Of a stretch of DNA of 64,000 bases, positions 1 through 12,836 are shown piece by piece. The translations under genes were made by a program, and so were the position numbers. The stretch's first letter is position 1; the number at the start of each line of letters is the position of its first letter. The stretch spans positions 50,210,025 through 50,274,024 of the forward strand of contig CALNVZ010003433.1 in assembly GCA_940671915.1 (NCBI GenBank), read 5' to 3'. Below the pieces are notes generated by a model. It did no database searches. It saw only the letters and a list, made by a program, of their open reading frames with translations, and was not told the DNA's origin. This DNA comes from Paracentrotus lividus (Eukaryota; Echinodermata; Echinoidea; Camarodonta; Echinidae).

Positions 1-51
1 TCATGAATGACCAATAATAAATGAATATATTTGCATAAATTAAAAATTTGA

Positions 52-2147
52 GTAACGCGTGGGACATTAAAAATTTTAGCTTTTTTTAAAAGATATCTTT
101 AAAGTTTTACACATTTCTATCCCAACAGTAGTGGGACCTTTAAGTCTGAATGACAAGTTATCATGACTATGATTTCCAGGTTCTCAACTAATTAAATATG
201 CAAATGAGGGATGGTACAAAATTGGCATGTCCCACGCGTTACTTTTTTAGGTCATTATTTCTCATTTGCAGAAAAAATAGTGATTGAATTTTCATGAGAC
301 TTTCAAAAGACCAAATTTACAGTAGGCTTCATCATAATCAGTAGAAAAAAGTTTCTTCTGATTCATCTAATTAACACAATCTTTAATTAGATTTGGTAAC
401 GCGTGGAACATTTCAGTAACGCGTGGGACAACGTGTGTTAAATGTATGGAAGTACATTGGGTTTTGCCAAAAGGAAGTTGAAATTCCCTCTAAGCTTTTT
501 GAACATTGAATGTCAGTTAACATGATCAGTGCATCCATTTGCCATCACCAAGACCTTTAATTAAACTGAAATTAATTAAAAATTACCTTTTCCCCCAAAG
601 GAAACATGCTCTTGGGGATTTTCGCATGTGGTGAAAAATGTGCACAAAAAAGTTTTTTTCTCTTTTATTTCTCCTATCTATCAAACAATAACATTTGTCT
701 TGGCATAAAAGGCTGCACAATATAATTTCCTTCATAGCAATGAAGAAAGTAAACTGTTTTTAAAGGGGTTATTTACATTATTTTAAGTTCTCACAAGCAG
801 CTTTTTGTCATTTGGTGCATTAAAGGCATACATTAATGTTGCATGCTATGTACAGGTAGCCCTGGGCCCTATTATATAGTCTTTATTAAGGAAATAGTAT
901 GTAGTTTTAGACTGAAGATTTGTGCATTTGAGTTATTCCATAACTTCCATTGTTCATTCTTATTCAAAGTTTGTCATTCAGGTAGAGACAATATGCTGTA
1001 GATGCTGTTAACATGTATTGTGGAAAATATCTTTAAGTTTCATTTTATATTGTGCGACCTATCACATGCATATCTTTCTGTTTTTTACCAAGTTTTGTTC
1101 ACAAGGCAATACCTTCTGTTTGTCATGTAATCACAAAACAGAATGAATGTATACTTGATGTATGTACATGTAAACATATGATTACTGAAGATTTATTGTC
1201 CAAATTCAAGGTTTACGTTTGAAATTATAATGTAAATATCAGATGCACAGGTATACCCAATTGACTTTCACTACAGTAGCAATTAAAGCAGGTTTGCATT
1301 GATGATGATGGGCATTGTTACTATAGGCCTACATGTAACATATGGTTCTAGAACATCTACCCCTAGACAATTACCCCTTAGACAACCCCTCTAAAAATAT
1401 ACCCCATAACCTTACACCTAACCCATACCCTATTTCTGGGGGTAGTTGTCCTAGGGGTAATTGTCCAGGGGGCCAGTTGTCCTGATACCAATAAATGTAA
1501 TCTGAAGAGCCTATTTTCATCCTTTTTCATGAGACAATTTTCATAATCTTCATAAAAATAATATCTTAAAGTACATTATTTTATTCATGTAATAATTAAT
1601 CAATTAATTGATTTTTAGGGATAAATAAAACATTTCCTCCAGGAAATGGAGTAAAAAATTATGCATCTGTTTTATTTGCTTTAAAATAAATACCAAATTC
1701 ACCTTTTTTTCATGCAAAGGTGTCATTTACAGTACATTATGCATAATGACAAAAGTGTCCCACGCGTTACTTGTCCCACGCGTTACTATACCTATCTTTT
1801 TAAAATTGACCTTGAGAAAAAACTAATGTATGAATGTTTATGAAACTTTTGATTAATCTTCATTCATAGATGTATAACAAGTTGTTTGCAATGATTTTCC
1901 AGGATTGCAATTACTTTCACATTATTTCAGAAACAAAGTTAAACAAGAATAATATATGATTTTTGTGGTCCCACGCGTTACTGGTGAATTAATTAGCGTA
2001 AATTAATCATGTAACGAGCAATTCTGATTATTTTTGTTGTTTTGTATGAAGATACCTACTATCTACCAGAAACTACCCAAGAAATTAACTATGATTACTA
2101 AATTTAAGATATAGGGCTAAATATACTTGTAATGTCCCACGCGTTAC
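52..2147. repeat. Eight dispersed copies of a 15-bp motif containing ACGCGT
   Basis: GTAACGCGTGGGACA or its complement occurs at 52-66, 228-242, 396-410 (one change), 416-430, 1756-1770, 1772-1786, 1967-1981 (one change) and 2133-2147. Three copies are forward and five reverse; two pairs are close together. The sequence between copies is not repeated and no gene is seen. Confidence 0.85.
1362..1480. repeat. Small inverted repeat
   Basis: CCTAGACAATTACCCCTTAG on the left pairs with GGGGTAATTGTCC and related units on the right, forming an imperfect stem about 115 bp across. Confidence 0.55.
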
Positions 2148-2159
2148 TAGTGCAAAATA

Positions 2160-3100
2160 GCTTGGACTTGCCCAGATATAGGGAAAGATCTGTGCGTAGG
2201 GATGGAATTAATGAGTTGCACTTTTGGGCGAAGTGGTAGAAGTTGGCCTTTAAAAACGAAGAAGTCACAAAATGAATTTTAATGGATATCTTTGTATATA
2301 ATGATTGACAAAGACAACTTTATGAAGAAGTTGGTTAAAAAATTGTTTATAATTTTAATTGAGGGTCGGATGAACAAGAATCTTTTCAATTTCGTTAACG
2401 ATTTGCCGCATTGCAGTTGCATCCAGTAACCACCAGGTAATACTATACTAAAAGCGTTTTGAACAATTATCATTAAACATTATAAATTAAGAAAAAAAAA
2501 TCAATCCCTTTCCCAGTTTTGTCGCCTTTCTCTTTCATTTACCTTCATTTTTCAAAATAAGAGAAGAATTACCGATATAAACAAAATATCTAAGAATCCT
2601 AAAAGTATAACATTTGTTGTATAAGGTACTTTTATTTCGATCCTGTTAGGTATTCTTTTTTTAATAAACATTGGCACATTTCATTGTACTGCATTAACAT
2701 TAAAAATGGATCTAGCTTTTATCTTTTCAACTTAAAAACGAAAGGTCCACTTTTTTCTTCTTTTTTTTGCCCTGTCCCATTTTGGCGCCACTTTTTGTTG
2801 AATCGGGCCAAGTTCACATTGATCCTACAACTAGGATATGAGGCCTTACTTTTAGAGTTTGCAGATTTATTTTTTATGTGCACGAGACTATATTTGTCTA
2901 TTGTACCGGGAAATATAAAAGTGGTGTAAAACTGAAGAATAATATTTTTCATCGACTGCTAATGGCAAAAGAAACCATCTTTTCTTTAGCTCTAATGTCA
3001 GGTGCGGATCCACTATCTGCAATTTGATTAGATTATCCAGGCCCATGTGTCTGGGACAATAGCCGCTGTATTATGTTAAATGTTTTCCCAGTCAATTTTA
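2160..3100. other. No gene seen
   Basis: AT-rich sequence. The small open frames here lack any family resemblance or codon signal. Confidence 0.5.
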
Positions 3101-3109
3101 CGGTACGGT

Positions 3110-3356
3110 GTAAAAATGGCAGAGGTAATAATGGCAGAGGTAAAAATGGCAGAGGTAATAATGGCAGAAGTAAAAATGGCAGAGGCAAAAATGGCAGAGG
3201 TAATAATGGCGGAGGTAAAAATGGCAGAGGTAAAAACGGCAGAGGCAAAAATGGCAGAGGCAAAAATGGCAGAGGTAAAAATGGCAGAGGTAAAAATGGC
3301 GGAAGTAAAAAATGGCAGAGGTAAAAATGGCCGAGGTAAAAATGGCAGAGGTAAAA
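3110..3356 (+). repeat. 15-bp minisatellite, forward array
   Basis: About 16 tandem units of ATGGCAGAGGTAAAA with small variants. The Gly-Arg-Gly-Lys-Asn and Met-Ala-Glu-Val-Lys frames across it are products of the 15-bp period, not genes. Confidence 0.93.
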
Positions 3357-3422
3357 TGTCAGGTCTTACGCAACTAAATTGTCATAGCAAATCCCATGAA
3401 TAAAACATGGCCAATTCCCTTA

Positions 3423-3972
3423 GGTGGTATCTCACTTCTCGGAAACGCCTTCGCAACAGATAAAAAAATATATTACGTCTCCGTCTCCGATGTTGCGGAG
3501 ACGTCGCGGAGATGTCTCCACGACGTCTCCGCGACAGTTAAAAAAAACTGTAACAAAGCACTTTCAAAGAACCGTCTCAAAGTTGTTTCTGCGACTCATG
3601 AAACGTCTTAGAGACGTCTCAGCGACAATTTTTAAAAAACTTGTTGAAAACATTTCATGAGTCGCGGATACAACTTTGAGACGGTTTTTTGAAATTGCTT
3701 TGGTACAGTTTATGAAAACTGTATTGGAGACGTCTCGGAGACGTCTCTGCTACATCTCCACGACATCGGAGACGTCTCTAATACTTTTTATCCGTCGCGG
3801 AAACGATTCTGTCGCGGAGACGTATTCGCGACGGAATCCTTTGTTTCATGTATAAAGAGTAGGACCTATTAGAAACGTGTCTGAAAATTAAGGAGACTGA
3901 GGAGACAAGCTATAATGGCAAAACCATGTTGACAAATCCGTCTCAAATGTGTTTCCGCGAAGTGAGATACCA
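3423..3972. mobile_element. Foldback element, TGGTATCTCACTTC termini (copy 1)
   Basis: It starts GGTGGTATCTCACTTC and ends GAAGTGAGATACCA. The interior is a string of GTCTCCGCGACGTCTC-like palindromic units and AAACTGT/ACAGTTT blocks in both orientations. Related copies are at 31971-32416 and 45656-45818. Confidence 0.8.
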
Positions 3973-4581
3973 AAAGGGGTAAATAGTTAACAAAGAAAGC
4001 TAGTTATAAGAAGGGATTATAAAATATCATTGTTGGAGGTGTTCCTAACTTTTAAATTGACTGCCTTCCATATGGACTAGCTGATTTTGAGCTATTGCAA
4101 TATCAAACTATTGGCGATTGTTATAGTCATTACAGCACGTGTTACATCAAAATCGTATTGGTAATTTCATTCTATTTCTCTCTCATGAGGTAAAAATAAT
4201 AAAGAATTACTTTTGTTAAGACATGTTGTTGTTTGTCTGTTAAACAAAAACGTGCACATCTATTTTAAGATGGCATTTCCACACTGACGTCGTAATTTAT
4301 TTATAATTTGTTATAACATGTACAGTTAAAAGGTAAAAATGTAAATAAAACATCGTTCACTTTGTATAGCAATATCTCATAGCAGATAGTAATCCTACAA
4401 ATGGAAGTCAGTCAATTCTAAAGATAAGGACCCTCCAGACAGTCCAGCATTTAAATTTGAAAATCCCTTTTCAGTTTTCTTTATGAATGTTATACCCCCT
4501 TTCCTAAAGGGAATTTGCTTAAATTATGAGCATGGGCTTTGCTATGACAATTGGATTGCGAAAGACATTCCATTTTACTTT

Positions 4582-5104
4582 TGCCATTTTATCTCTGCCA
4601 TTTTTACCTCTGCCATTTTTACCTCTGCCATTTTTGCCTCTGCCATTTTTACCTCTGCCTTTTACCTCTGCCATTTTTACCTCTGCATTTTTACCTCAAT
4701 CCATTTTACCTCTGCCTTTTTACCTCTGCCATTTTTGCCTCTGCCATTTTTACCCTCTGCCATTTTTGCCTTCTGCCATTTTTACCTGCTGCATTTTTAC
4801 CTCTGCCATTTTTTTAAACCTCTGTCCTTTTTTTACCTCTGCCATTTTTACCTCTGCCATTTTTGCCTCTGCCATTTTTACCTCTGCCGTTTTTACCTCT
4901 GCCATTTTTACCTCTGCCATTTTTACCTCTGCCATTTTTACCTCAATCCATTTTTTACCTCTTTGCCATTTTTACCTCTGGCCATTTTTTACCTCTGGCA
5001 CTTTTTTTACCTCTGCCATTTTTACCTCTGCCATTTTTACCTCTGCCATTTTTGCCTCTGCCATTTTTGCCTCTGCCGTTTTTACCTCTGCCATTTTTAC
5101 CTGG
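4582..5104 (-). repeat. 15-bp minisatellite, inverted array
   Basis: About 33 units of TTTTTACCTCTGCCA, the exact complement of the unit at 3110-3356, with more indels. The long open frames rich in F, L, C and H come from the repeat. Confidence 0.93.
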
Positions 5105-6340
5105 CACCAATTTTACACATATATCATTAAAATCTATTTTAAGATCATTCAGTTTCGCCGCAGTTGTGATCTATTGGGCAAACCACCATTTAAACTTATA
5201 TTATGTTAATTCAATTCTTTTATTCATGTAATTAAATGTGCCAAGTCGATTTTAAAAAGTAGTATAAGCACTTTAAAAAAAAAAAATCAAATTAATTTTT
5301 GCTTCGTTCGAGATTCTTGAATCAGCCATCAAAGTTTAGACAAAAAAAAACATTAAATTTTCGAAATGGGAATTTTGTATTTTTCTTTTTACTCGTTCGA
5401 GTTTATTAATTCTGCAACATATCATACAAAAAAAGTGGTGCGCATTGAAACTTTGGACATAGATTATTAGAAATATTCCCTATAGTAACGAAAATAAAGA
5501 ATGCAAAGATAAAAAGAAGGAAAGCCAAACACGCACATAAATACCATAATGCAAATACACCTTTACAAAATAACACATGCTTTTATCGACACTTTGTTTA
5601 CATGATCTATGAAGGATTTAAAAACGAAAAGGGTAAAAAGTGCTTGAAATATCACAAGAATTTTGTCTCCTAAAGGAAATAAGTGGGATGATTCTCAATC
5701 AAGACTTTATTTATATATAGGCTCATTACAAAAAAAAAATAAATAAATAAAAAAATGTCAAAATGAAAAGAAGGCGAATAAAAATTTTACCTGTCATGTT
5801 ATTGATACTATAAGGAAACATAGTTTATCAAAATGGCTCCTCTCCATATAAATTTTTCAACTGATTTTATAATTATTATGATCAGTTTGAACAAAACGAA
5901 ACAAAACAACAACAAAATAACCCGTAATCGTTGCTTGTACTTTTCCCCTTCTATTTGTATCTACCATGCTATAATAAAGAAAATAAAAACGTATTATCCA
6001 TTTCTTTCACAATTCATTATGGCACGTGAGGAAATAACCTTATCAGTTTTTGAATATTTTCACTAGTTTCTTCCAATCATTTGGGAAATAATTATTTTGG
6101 ATAATTCTAAGGGGCGGATCAAGGAGGGGAGGAAGACATGTTTCTTTTTTGCTATGCTCGTCCTGAGTGAATTAAATAAGCCTGTCCACCCCGCCATGGC
6201 ATATAATTATACAATCCTTGTTCATGTTGTTTCAACATTAATTCTTCTTCAGATTTAGAATAATAATAGTCCTATAGTTCAGAATAAAATTTCTTGATTT
6301 ATTGTATTTTATCTCAAACACAAACTCAAACAAATCAGCA
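5105..6340. other. No gene seen
   Basis: AT-rich with A-runs. A 77-codon frame at 5833 is Lys/Asn/Ile-rich and shows no recognisable domain. Confidence 0.5.
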
Positions 6341-7078
6341 GTATGTGTTCGACTATTGTCGAGTGCGATCGAGAAGTATATCGGGATGTGATCGAGTGTG
6401 GTCGAATATAGGTCGAGTTGTGATCGAGTTCAGTCGGTGAGATCAATAGCTGCCCTGAACCTGAGGTCGAGCTGTGATTTTTTTTTAATCGAGATGATTG
6501 GAAACCCATCATGTAGTATCGAGTATGAATCGAGCTGATCGGGAGCAGCAGATCGGGGGGAAATCATTCCGACCAAACTAGATTCATTATACGACCGGTT
6601 TCCGATCGACTCGACCTCTTCTCGATCACTACTCGACCTGCTGAAGCTCGATCAAGGTAGATCAAGGTAGATTGACCCCGATCACCCTTCCCGACCATTG
6701 CCGACCAGGCTAAAATGATCCCAAATTTGGTGATCCGGTTTGATCGAGTTGGTCAGATCGGCAGTGTGAACCTAGGAGTAGGAGGGGAGAGTGAGGCCGA
6801 TCAAGGTAGATCAAAGTAGATTGACCCCGATCACCCTTCCCGACCATTACCGACCAAGCCAAAATGCTCCCAAATATGGTGATCTGGTTTGATCGAGTTG
6901 GTCAGATCGGCAGTGTGAACCTAGGAGTAGGAAGGGCGAGTGAGGCCGATCAAGGTAGATCAAGGTAGATCAAGGTAGATTGACCCCGATCACCCTTCCC
7001 GACCATTGCCGACCAAGACAAAATGCTCCCAAATATGGTGATCGGGTTTGATCGAGTTGATCAGATCGGCAGTGTAAC
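6340..7078. repeat. Tandem repeat of about 149 bp rich in GATCGAG/GATCAAG
   Basis: The unit marker ATTGACCCCGATCACCCTTC lies at about 6671, 6820 and 6979, giving spacings of 149 and 159. The 10-bp difference equals one subunit ATCAAGGTAG, which is itself repeated two to three times per unit. The left flank (6340-6650) holds diverged GATCGAG copies in both orientations. Confidence 0.85.
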
Positions 7079-7079
7079 C

Positions 7080-8317
7080 CTGCATAAGGGGGCCATAATA
7101 CCCCCCCCCGCCCAGGAATGATAAGAATCAAAATACCCGGGAGTAATTAATAAGTGAACAATCTGTATTGTTTCTAGACAGACCATGCGCCTATTGATTA
7201 TCATTTTATTGAAGTTATTTGTCATTGTGCATTCATTATCATATTCTTATTTAGGTGTTACAAGTAATTTATGATTTTTATGTAGAATTTATATGTATAT
7301 TTTCTAACAGGGACAGTCCATTAGCAATATAGGGGTGTTAACATATGAAATACATAAAACTATATTTGCCAGCATTTTATAAGGACATATCTGCTTGGTA
7401 TGAGTTCCTTTTCAAAAACTATTTTGGTTTATTGCAAGTAATTATAGTACATTTGGCGACATGTACAAGATTCCATATTTTCATGTTTTCTTGAAAAAGA
7501 GACATTTTTAGCAGCTTCTAACAAGAAAAGCTAAAGACACTCCACGGATTTGTAACCTGTAATTAATTGACCTATGTTTGGGACACATTCTGTGAAAAAA
7601 ATCAGCCTGAAAAAAGTTGGGCCATTTTTGTTACACTCCCATGAATATTGCCAAAATTTTCCCCTTTTCTCCTTGTCCTGAAAAATGAAAAAAATGGCAA
7701 CATCCCTATTGCAAAAATGGAAGCTTCCAAGCCTTTGTTTTAAATTTTGTTTACACGCCTGTAAAGAAGAGCATTTAAATTTAGAGTCCTGCAAATTTTA
7801 TTTAAATTGAATCATTATAAATAACTTTTAAGAGGTCATCGAAATGACCATAAATTGACAAATGCAAGCTTTTGAATACACCCAAAAAGGGTCAATTTTA
7901 GGGGGGTGGGATAACTATGAAGATAATTATGATCATAAATTTTTAACCCCATTTTTGTGGAACCTACCCTCTATCAGAATATAAAAGAAATCCGCCGACC
8001 CCATCTTCCGACTTTTTTCAAATCTGCCTGATTCTCTCAGACAGTGGCTCTTAAACTATGAGGAGTGTGGCCATGCACTTATTATTTATTTATTATTTAT
8101 TTATTTTTTTATAGGGGTTCAAAATTTCTATTACACGTAAAGTCAATTGTTTCATTTTTCGGACAGGACACTTTTTACGGCACTGATTTGATAATATTTG
8201 AACGTGAACTGTCTGAAAAATCAGTGAATGTGGGCGAATTAAGCATGCTTGTTTGTTGCATATATACATTGTGTTTTTATAAACAAAAATATCAATCAGG
8301 TAAAGTCTTACTCTGCT
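7080..8317. other. No gene seen
   Basis: Short homopolymer runs and AT-rich sequence; small open frames without support. Confidence 0.4.
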
Positions 8318-8720
8318 TAAAAGTACAGAATTTGGAGAGGACATATTTTTTAACGGATTTTGCACCCCTATTTGGGTTATGGTCACAAAAAATCAAATTA
8401 ACTGTAGCTTCTGGGGTTTTCAGTTTTTTAAACAATCACATTTATAAATAGTCACTTCTGATTTGTAAAACAGGCCTAATTATTGCTAATAATAAAGATG
8501 CACCTGCTCAAAATTAGAAAACCAAAATGAAATGAGACAGTAATTTCGCCCTAATATGCCAGATATGGTCAATTTTGAGAAGTAATATATTTAAATGATT
8601 TATTTTTCTCTTGTAGGTTGCTCTTACAGTGACGAATAGCTCACCATCGTAGATTTCTGAACCCATATTTATATTTATGGTGACCAGAAGGCCATTTTTA
8701 ATGGTATTCCTTGATTGTAA
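8318..8720. repeat. Dispersed repeat, copy A
   Basis: Shares AACTGTAGCTTCTGGGGTTT and, further on, TCTTGTAGGTTGCTCT with 41862-42260 in the same order and orientation. Type unknown. Confidence 0.8.
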
Positions 8721-8777
8721 AACAAAAAGAGGCCCCAAACTGAGAAAAAAAAATGGCAAAGACGGCAAATTTTAATG

Positions 8778-9009
8778 CTACAGTCACACAGACACTTACG
8801 TTGAGTTACGTCCGGTTGCGTCCAAAAATCATTTTCTTTTTTTTTTCGGATCCCCACTGATGCTTACCCGTCATAGTTAGCAGTAGAAATATTGATAATC
8901 TCGTTCATCCAGTAAAACAATGAAATTCATAAGAAATGATAGAATAGAAGATGAAATAAGATTACAACAACACAAACGTATCTATACGTAAGTGTCTGTG
9001 TGACTATAG
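8778..9009. mobile_element. MITE of 232 bp
   Basis: Terminal inverted repeats CTACAGTCACACAGACACTT and its complement AAGTGTCTGTGTGACTATAG. The ends are rich in ACGTAA/TTACGT units. Confidence 0.85.
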
Positions 9010-9016
9010 CATAATG

Positions 9017-11067
9017 CTACAGTCACACAGACACTTACGTTTAGTTACGTCCGCTGCGTATAGATTTGTCTTAGTGGACACAGCATGAACGCAGCACGGA
9101 CGCAGTCATCCGCAGGGAACGTAAGTAAACGTTTCTGTCCGAAACTGAACCGTATCGGTACGCACAATGACTTCGCCAAGCCTGCGAAATTTTGAAATGT
9201 TCAAAGTTTCGCAGGGCATCTTTACGGATGTCGACTTACGTAAGTAACCGTAACTAAACGTGACTTTCCGTAAATGAACGTAACTATCCGTATCTAAGAC
9301 GCAGACCATCCGGGAAAATTCATAAGTTCCGTCCATTTGCGTTTATTTGCGTCCACCGTAAGTATTCGCAATTATCCGTAATTAAACGTATCAAACGTTT
9401 AAGTACCCGAAAACAATACACTTAAGAGGCTACGGACAAACACTTAAGCGTTGCGGATAATTGCGTCCTTTCACGTTTTAAATCTCCCGAACACCCGTTC
9501 TTGTTTGCACACGGATAGGGGTTATATAAATGTAATAGCTTCGAGGGGCAGGTCCTAAATTTCCTAGAGGGAGGGGGGGGGGAAATAAAAAATAATAATA
9601 ATAATTCAAGCGAGCTTCCACTCAATAAAAAAATTAAGGAAAACAGAATGTTTGAAACCATATTTGATTGAAATCATCTGCAATCAAATCTTATATAAAT
9701 AATTTCCCCCTTTTTATATGACAAGAATAATATTGAATAATTTTGTTTAAATTTCGTTTTGGTTGGATAATCCCTATTATAAACATGGTTATGACATCTT
9801 GAGAGCGCGATGCTCGGTCAAGAAAGGTTTGATATCAATTTGTTTTAATTATGTACTTTAAATCACGTGAGCGCAAAGCGCAAATACTCTATTTACAATT
9901 TAATAATTCGTAAAGCAGGGCAGTCTGATCTGTTTGGGCTACAATTTAATTTTGTCTGAATGATAGAAATGCGAGAGTGAACAAAAAATACGCGTCATAA
10001 AACGGTTTTAAAGCAAGGCAAGTTGTGCACTCGCCCCCCCCCCCCAAAAAAAAGGGAAAAAATTTATCATTATAATCACTTTACTATAAATTCCCTTTTG
10101 CTTTTGAATTTTATAATAACTTCAATATACGTGGAAAAAAATTGTGAGAGCAAAAAAAGTAGGTCCATAAATTGAAATTCTCTTTTCCTCTTCTATACGT
10201 GTATAAATGCGAGTTAAACTTTTGAAAAAGTTAAAACTCTTTGAAAACTATAATATAATCTCATAATCAGTTGCGTAAATTAGCGATTTTGCTGCATGTT
10301 GTCTCTTCTGGGATGTTTTATCTTTCGACTGGTTCCCATATTTAAACAAAATAATTCGTTTTTGTCTGTTTATTAGGGACCTAATCTTCTTAAATTGCCT
10401 GTATATAGAAGCGATATTAAAAGTGGTTTGAAACCTAATTATTTTACATTCTTCTTCTTTTTTTTTCTCTCTCTCTTTCTCTCTGTTATTCTACCCCTCT
10501 CTCTCTCTCTCTCTCTTAATCTCCTTCTTTTTTCCCCTTCTTTTTTGGGGGTGGGAAGGGTGCTTGCCACCTGGATCAACGTCTGTTGCCATGTAGCCCT
10601 CTTCAGCCTTTGTCTTTGTACCTACCACTTTGATTTTTGGGTAGGAATTTGAAGCCATATAACTAGCAGAAATAGGAAAGGTGATCTGTTAGCGAAGGTT
10701 TAAAAAAAAACCCACACTCATTGACCAGAGAGATATATAATTTTTCATTGCAATTCCCAGTTATGTGTATACGTATGTCAATCCGCGCAAGTGTTCAGAA
10801 GTGTCCGGAAGTTTCCGGAAGTCGGAAAAAACAAAGACCGAGTAGACTCGTAAGGTTATTCGTAAGTGGACGCAAGTGTCTGGACGTAACTAAGTGTCTG
10901 GACGCAAGTATCTGGACGTAACTATTCGTATCATCCGCATTTTGTCCCGTATATCTTATAATTATTGAAGCGTGATGGGAAGGCATCCGTGGGGATTCGC
11001 AGAAAAAATGACGTTTTTTGGACGCAACGCTGGACGTAACTAAACGTAAGTTCTGTGTTGACTGTAG
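9017..11067. mobile_element. Larger relative of the adjacent MITE, about 2.05 kb
   Basis: The left end CTACAGTCACACAGACACTT at 9017 pairs with AAGTTCTGTGTTGACTGTAG ending at 11067. Subterminal regions (9040-9450, 10780-11050) are packed with CGTAACTAAACG- and GGACGTAACT-type units. The interior has no transposase-like frame. It could instead be two solo ends. Confidence 0.6.
10459..10545. repeat. CT-rich microsatellite
   Basis: (CT)n and T-rich tract; it generates a spurious Leu/Ser frame. Confidence 0.85.
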
Positions 11068-11079
11068 CATAACGAAAGA

Positions 11080-11212
11080 AAAATTACCGGAAAGGATTCG
11101 TGAAGTGTCGAAGATATAGCCAGGATCCTGAAAAGTGTAAGGGAGGACAAAGATAATCAAATAATTAAAGTTGGAGCAAATAAGACATATCAAACCTTTA
11201 TGACCTACAGTG
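11080..11212. repeat. Fragment of the 50.1-51.1 kb foldback family
   Basis: Matches the right end of that element: GAAGATATAGCCAGGATCCT and CCTTTATGACCTACAGTGTT line up with 51007-51130. The left end is missing here. Confidence 0.7.
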
Positions 11213-11215
11213 TTT

Positions 11216-12836
11216 GTTATACAAGCTTGTTATTTCATGCCATCATTGTTTTTCTCACGATGCTTTATGTTACGCATTAAAAAAAATGTTTTTAGATAAT
11301 GTATGGAATGTGAAAGAACAAATTTAATCATATGTACAAAAAATGAAAATTGAGCAGTGTTTTACTTTTCATTGACCCACATCACGATATTAATGATTAA
11401 ACTATATATATATATTGGGGTCTTTTAAGGTTTTGATCATGAAATCTTGTAGGCAACACCTTTTCAAAAATACAACCAAAGATTAATTTTTGGGGAGACT
11501 GTATAATCCTCGAAAACAAACTGTATAACCTTCAATAAGCAATACTTTTGATTAGTTATGTGGCTATGCAAATATTTAAATTGCAAGTATCAAATTTTTC
11601 ATTAATCTTTATTAGAGATTATGTATCGTATAGTGCTTATACACATACCGCGTGTAGTCGGTATACAATGTGCAGTATTAGGATTGTGAAAGACCATTAA
11701 TTGTACATTTTGACTATCTTGCGTTTGGTTTAGGCTTAATTGACGTAAAATAGCTTTAAAATAGAACAAAAACAAAAAATAGTAATATAGGAAATACAAA
11801 TAACCACTAGTGAGCTAGCTGGACCAAACCCTTCCCCTCCCCCTCTTATTCGATTTCGCTCTCATTTTCCTTTCTTTTCTTTCACCTTCCAATTATTTTA
11901 AACTCGACTCATCAACATCTTCTTCTTACCAAACATATTCTTATATCCTTTATTATCCTTATCCTAACTTTGTAGACCCAATCTATCATGCAAAAAAGTT
12001 TACTTATCTAATATGAGTAACTTTGTTGATTTTGCAAGTACATATCACACGTTGTATTAGTTAATCTGGGGCATGCAAAATACAAGCATTTCTTTGTAGT
12101 ATTTCTTTGTTAGAACCCCCGACCCCCCCCCCCCCCCCCCCTATTACGGGCCTGTAAGGTACCTCTGGCGTCGTAACAGGCTCTATTCGATGTGCTTTTG
12201 CAAAGGGTCTATCCAAACCACAATATATTTTAGGTGTATGCTCTCTCGCCTTTTTTCAAATGACATCTGAAGGAAAGGCTAACTACTCTTATCTGTAATC
12301 CTGTTCGAATGTCTTTGATGTTGCATGAGGAAAGTATGCACAGCCATATTATTATATTTATACGTTAATTTAAAAAAAAAAAAAAAAAAAAGAAGAAGAA
12401 GAAAAAAAAAAAAAAGAGAGAAAACATGGTTCTATTGATTGAACATTTAAAATATGTTTTTTTTTATTTACCGAATACAGACATAACCTGACGTCAACAA
12501 TTAAAAGTATCGGCCCATGTGCAAGCTGCTACGTTCCCAAACGATTGGACCACAGAATGTATTCAAATAGAAATCTTTCATCCGCGCCTTTACAACATTA
12601 TGATAGTCAAAAAAGACAGTGAAAATTTTCATTAATACGTTTTAAGCAGTTGAATCACTGTCTCCAAAATACAACAAAGATATTGGCTATTAGTGAGACT
12701 TTTGATTAAAAGATAATTTATGGCTTTAATATTTTGATACCTTTACTGACTAATCGGGGCTGCAAATATTTAAATTCCAAGTATCAACCTTTTTTCAATA
12801 ACCGTCAGCAGGCCTATGGTTTACATGTATCATTGT
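11216..12836. other. No gene; homopolymer tracts
   Basis: Holds a C-run (12123-12140) and an A-rich tract (12371-12418). ATGCAAATATTTAAATTGCA at 11569 resembles 12761 and 15677, an old dispersed repeat. Confidence 0.5.

Noticed and set aside
3073-3403. Gly-Arg-Lys-Asn and Met-Ala-Glu-Val-Lys frames
   Set aside because: Shadow of the 15-bp minisatellite.
4483-5231. Long open frames over the inverted minisatellite
   Set aside because: All three frames are open only because the 15-bp period lacks stops; products are pure repeat.
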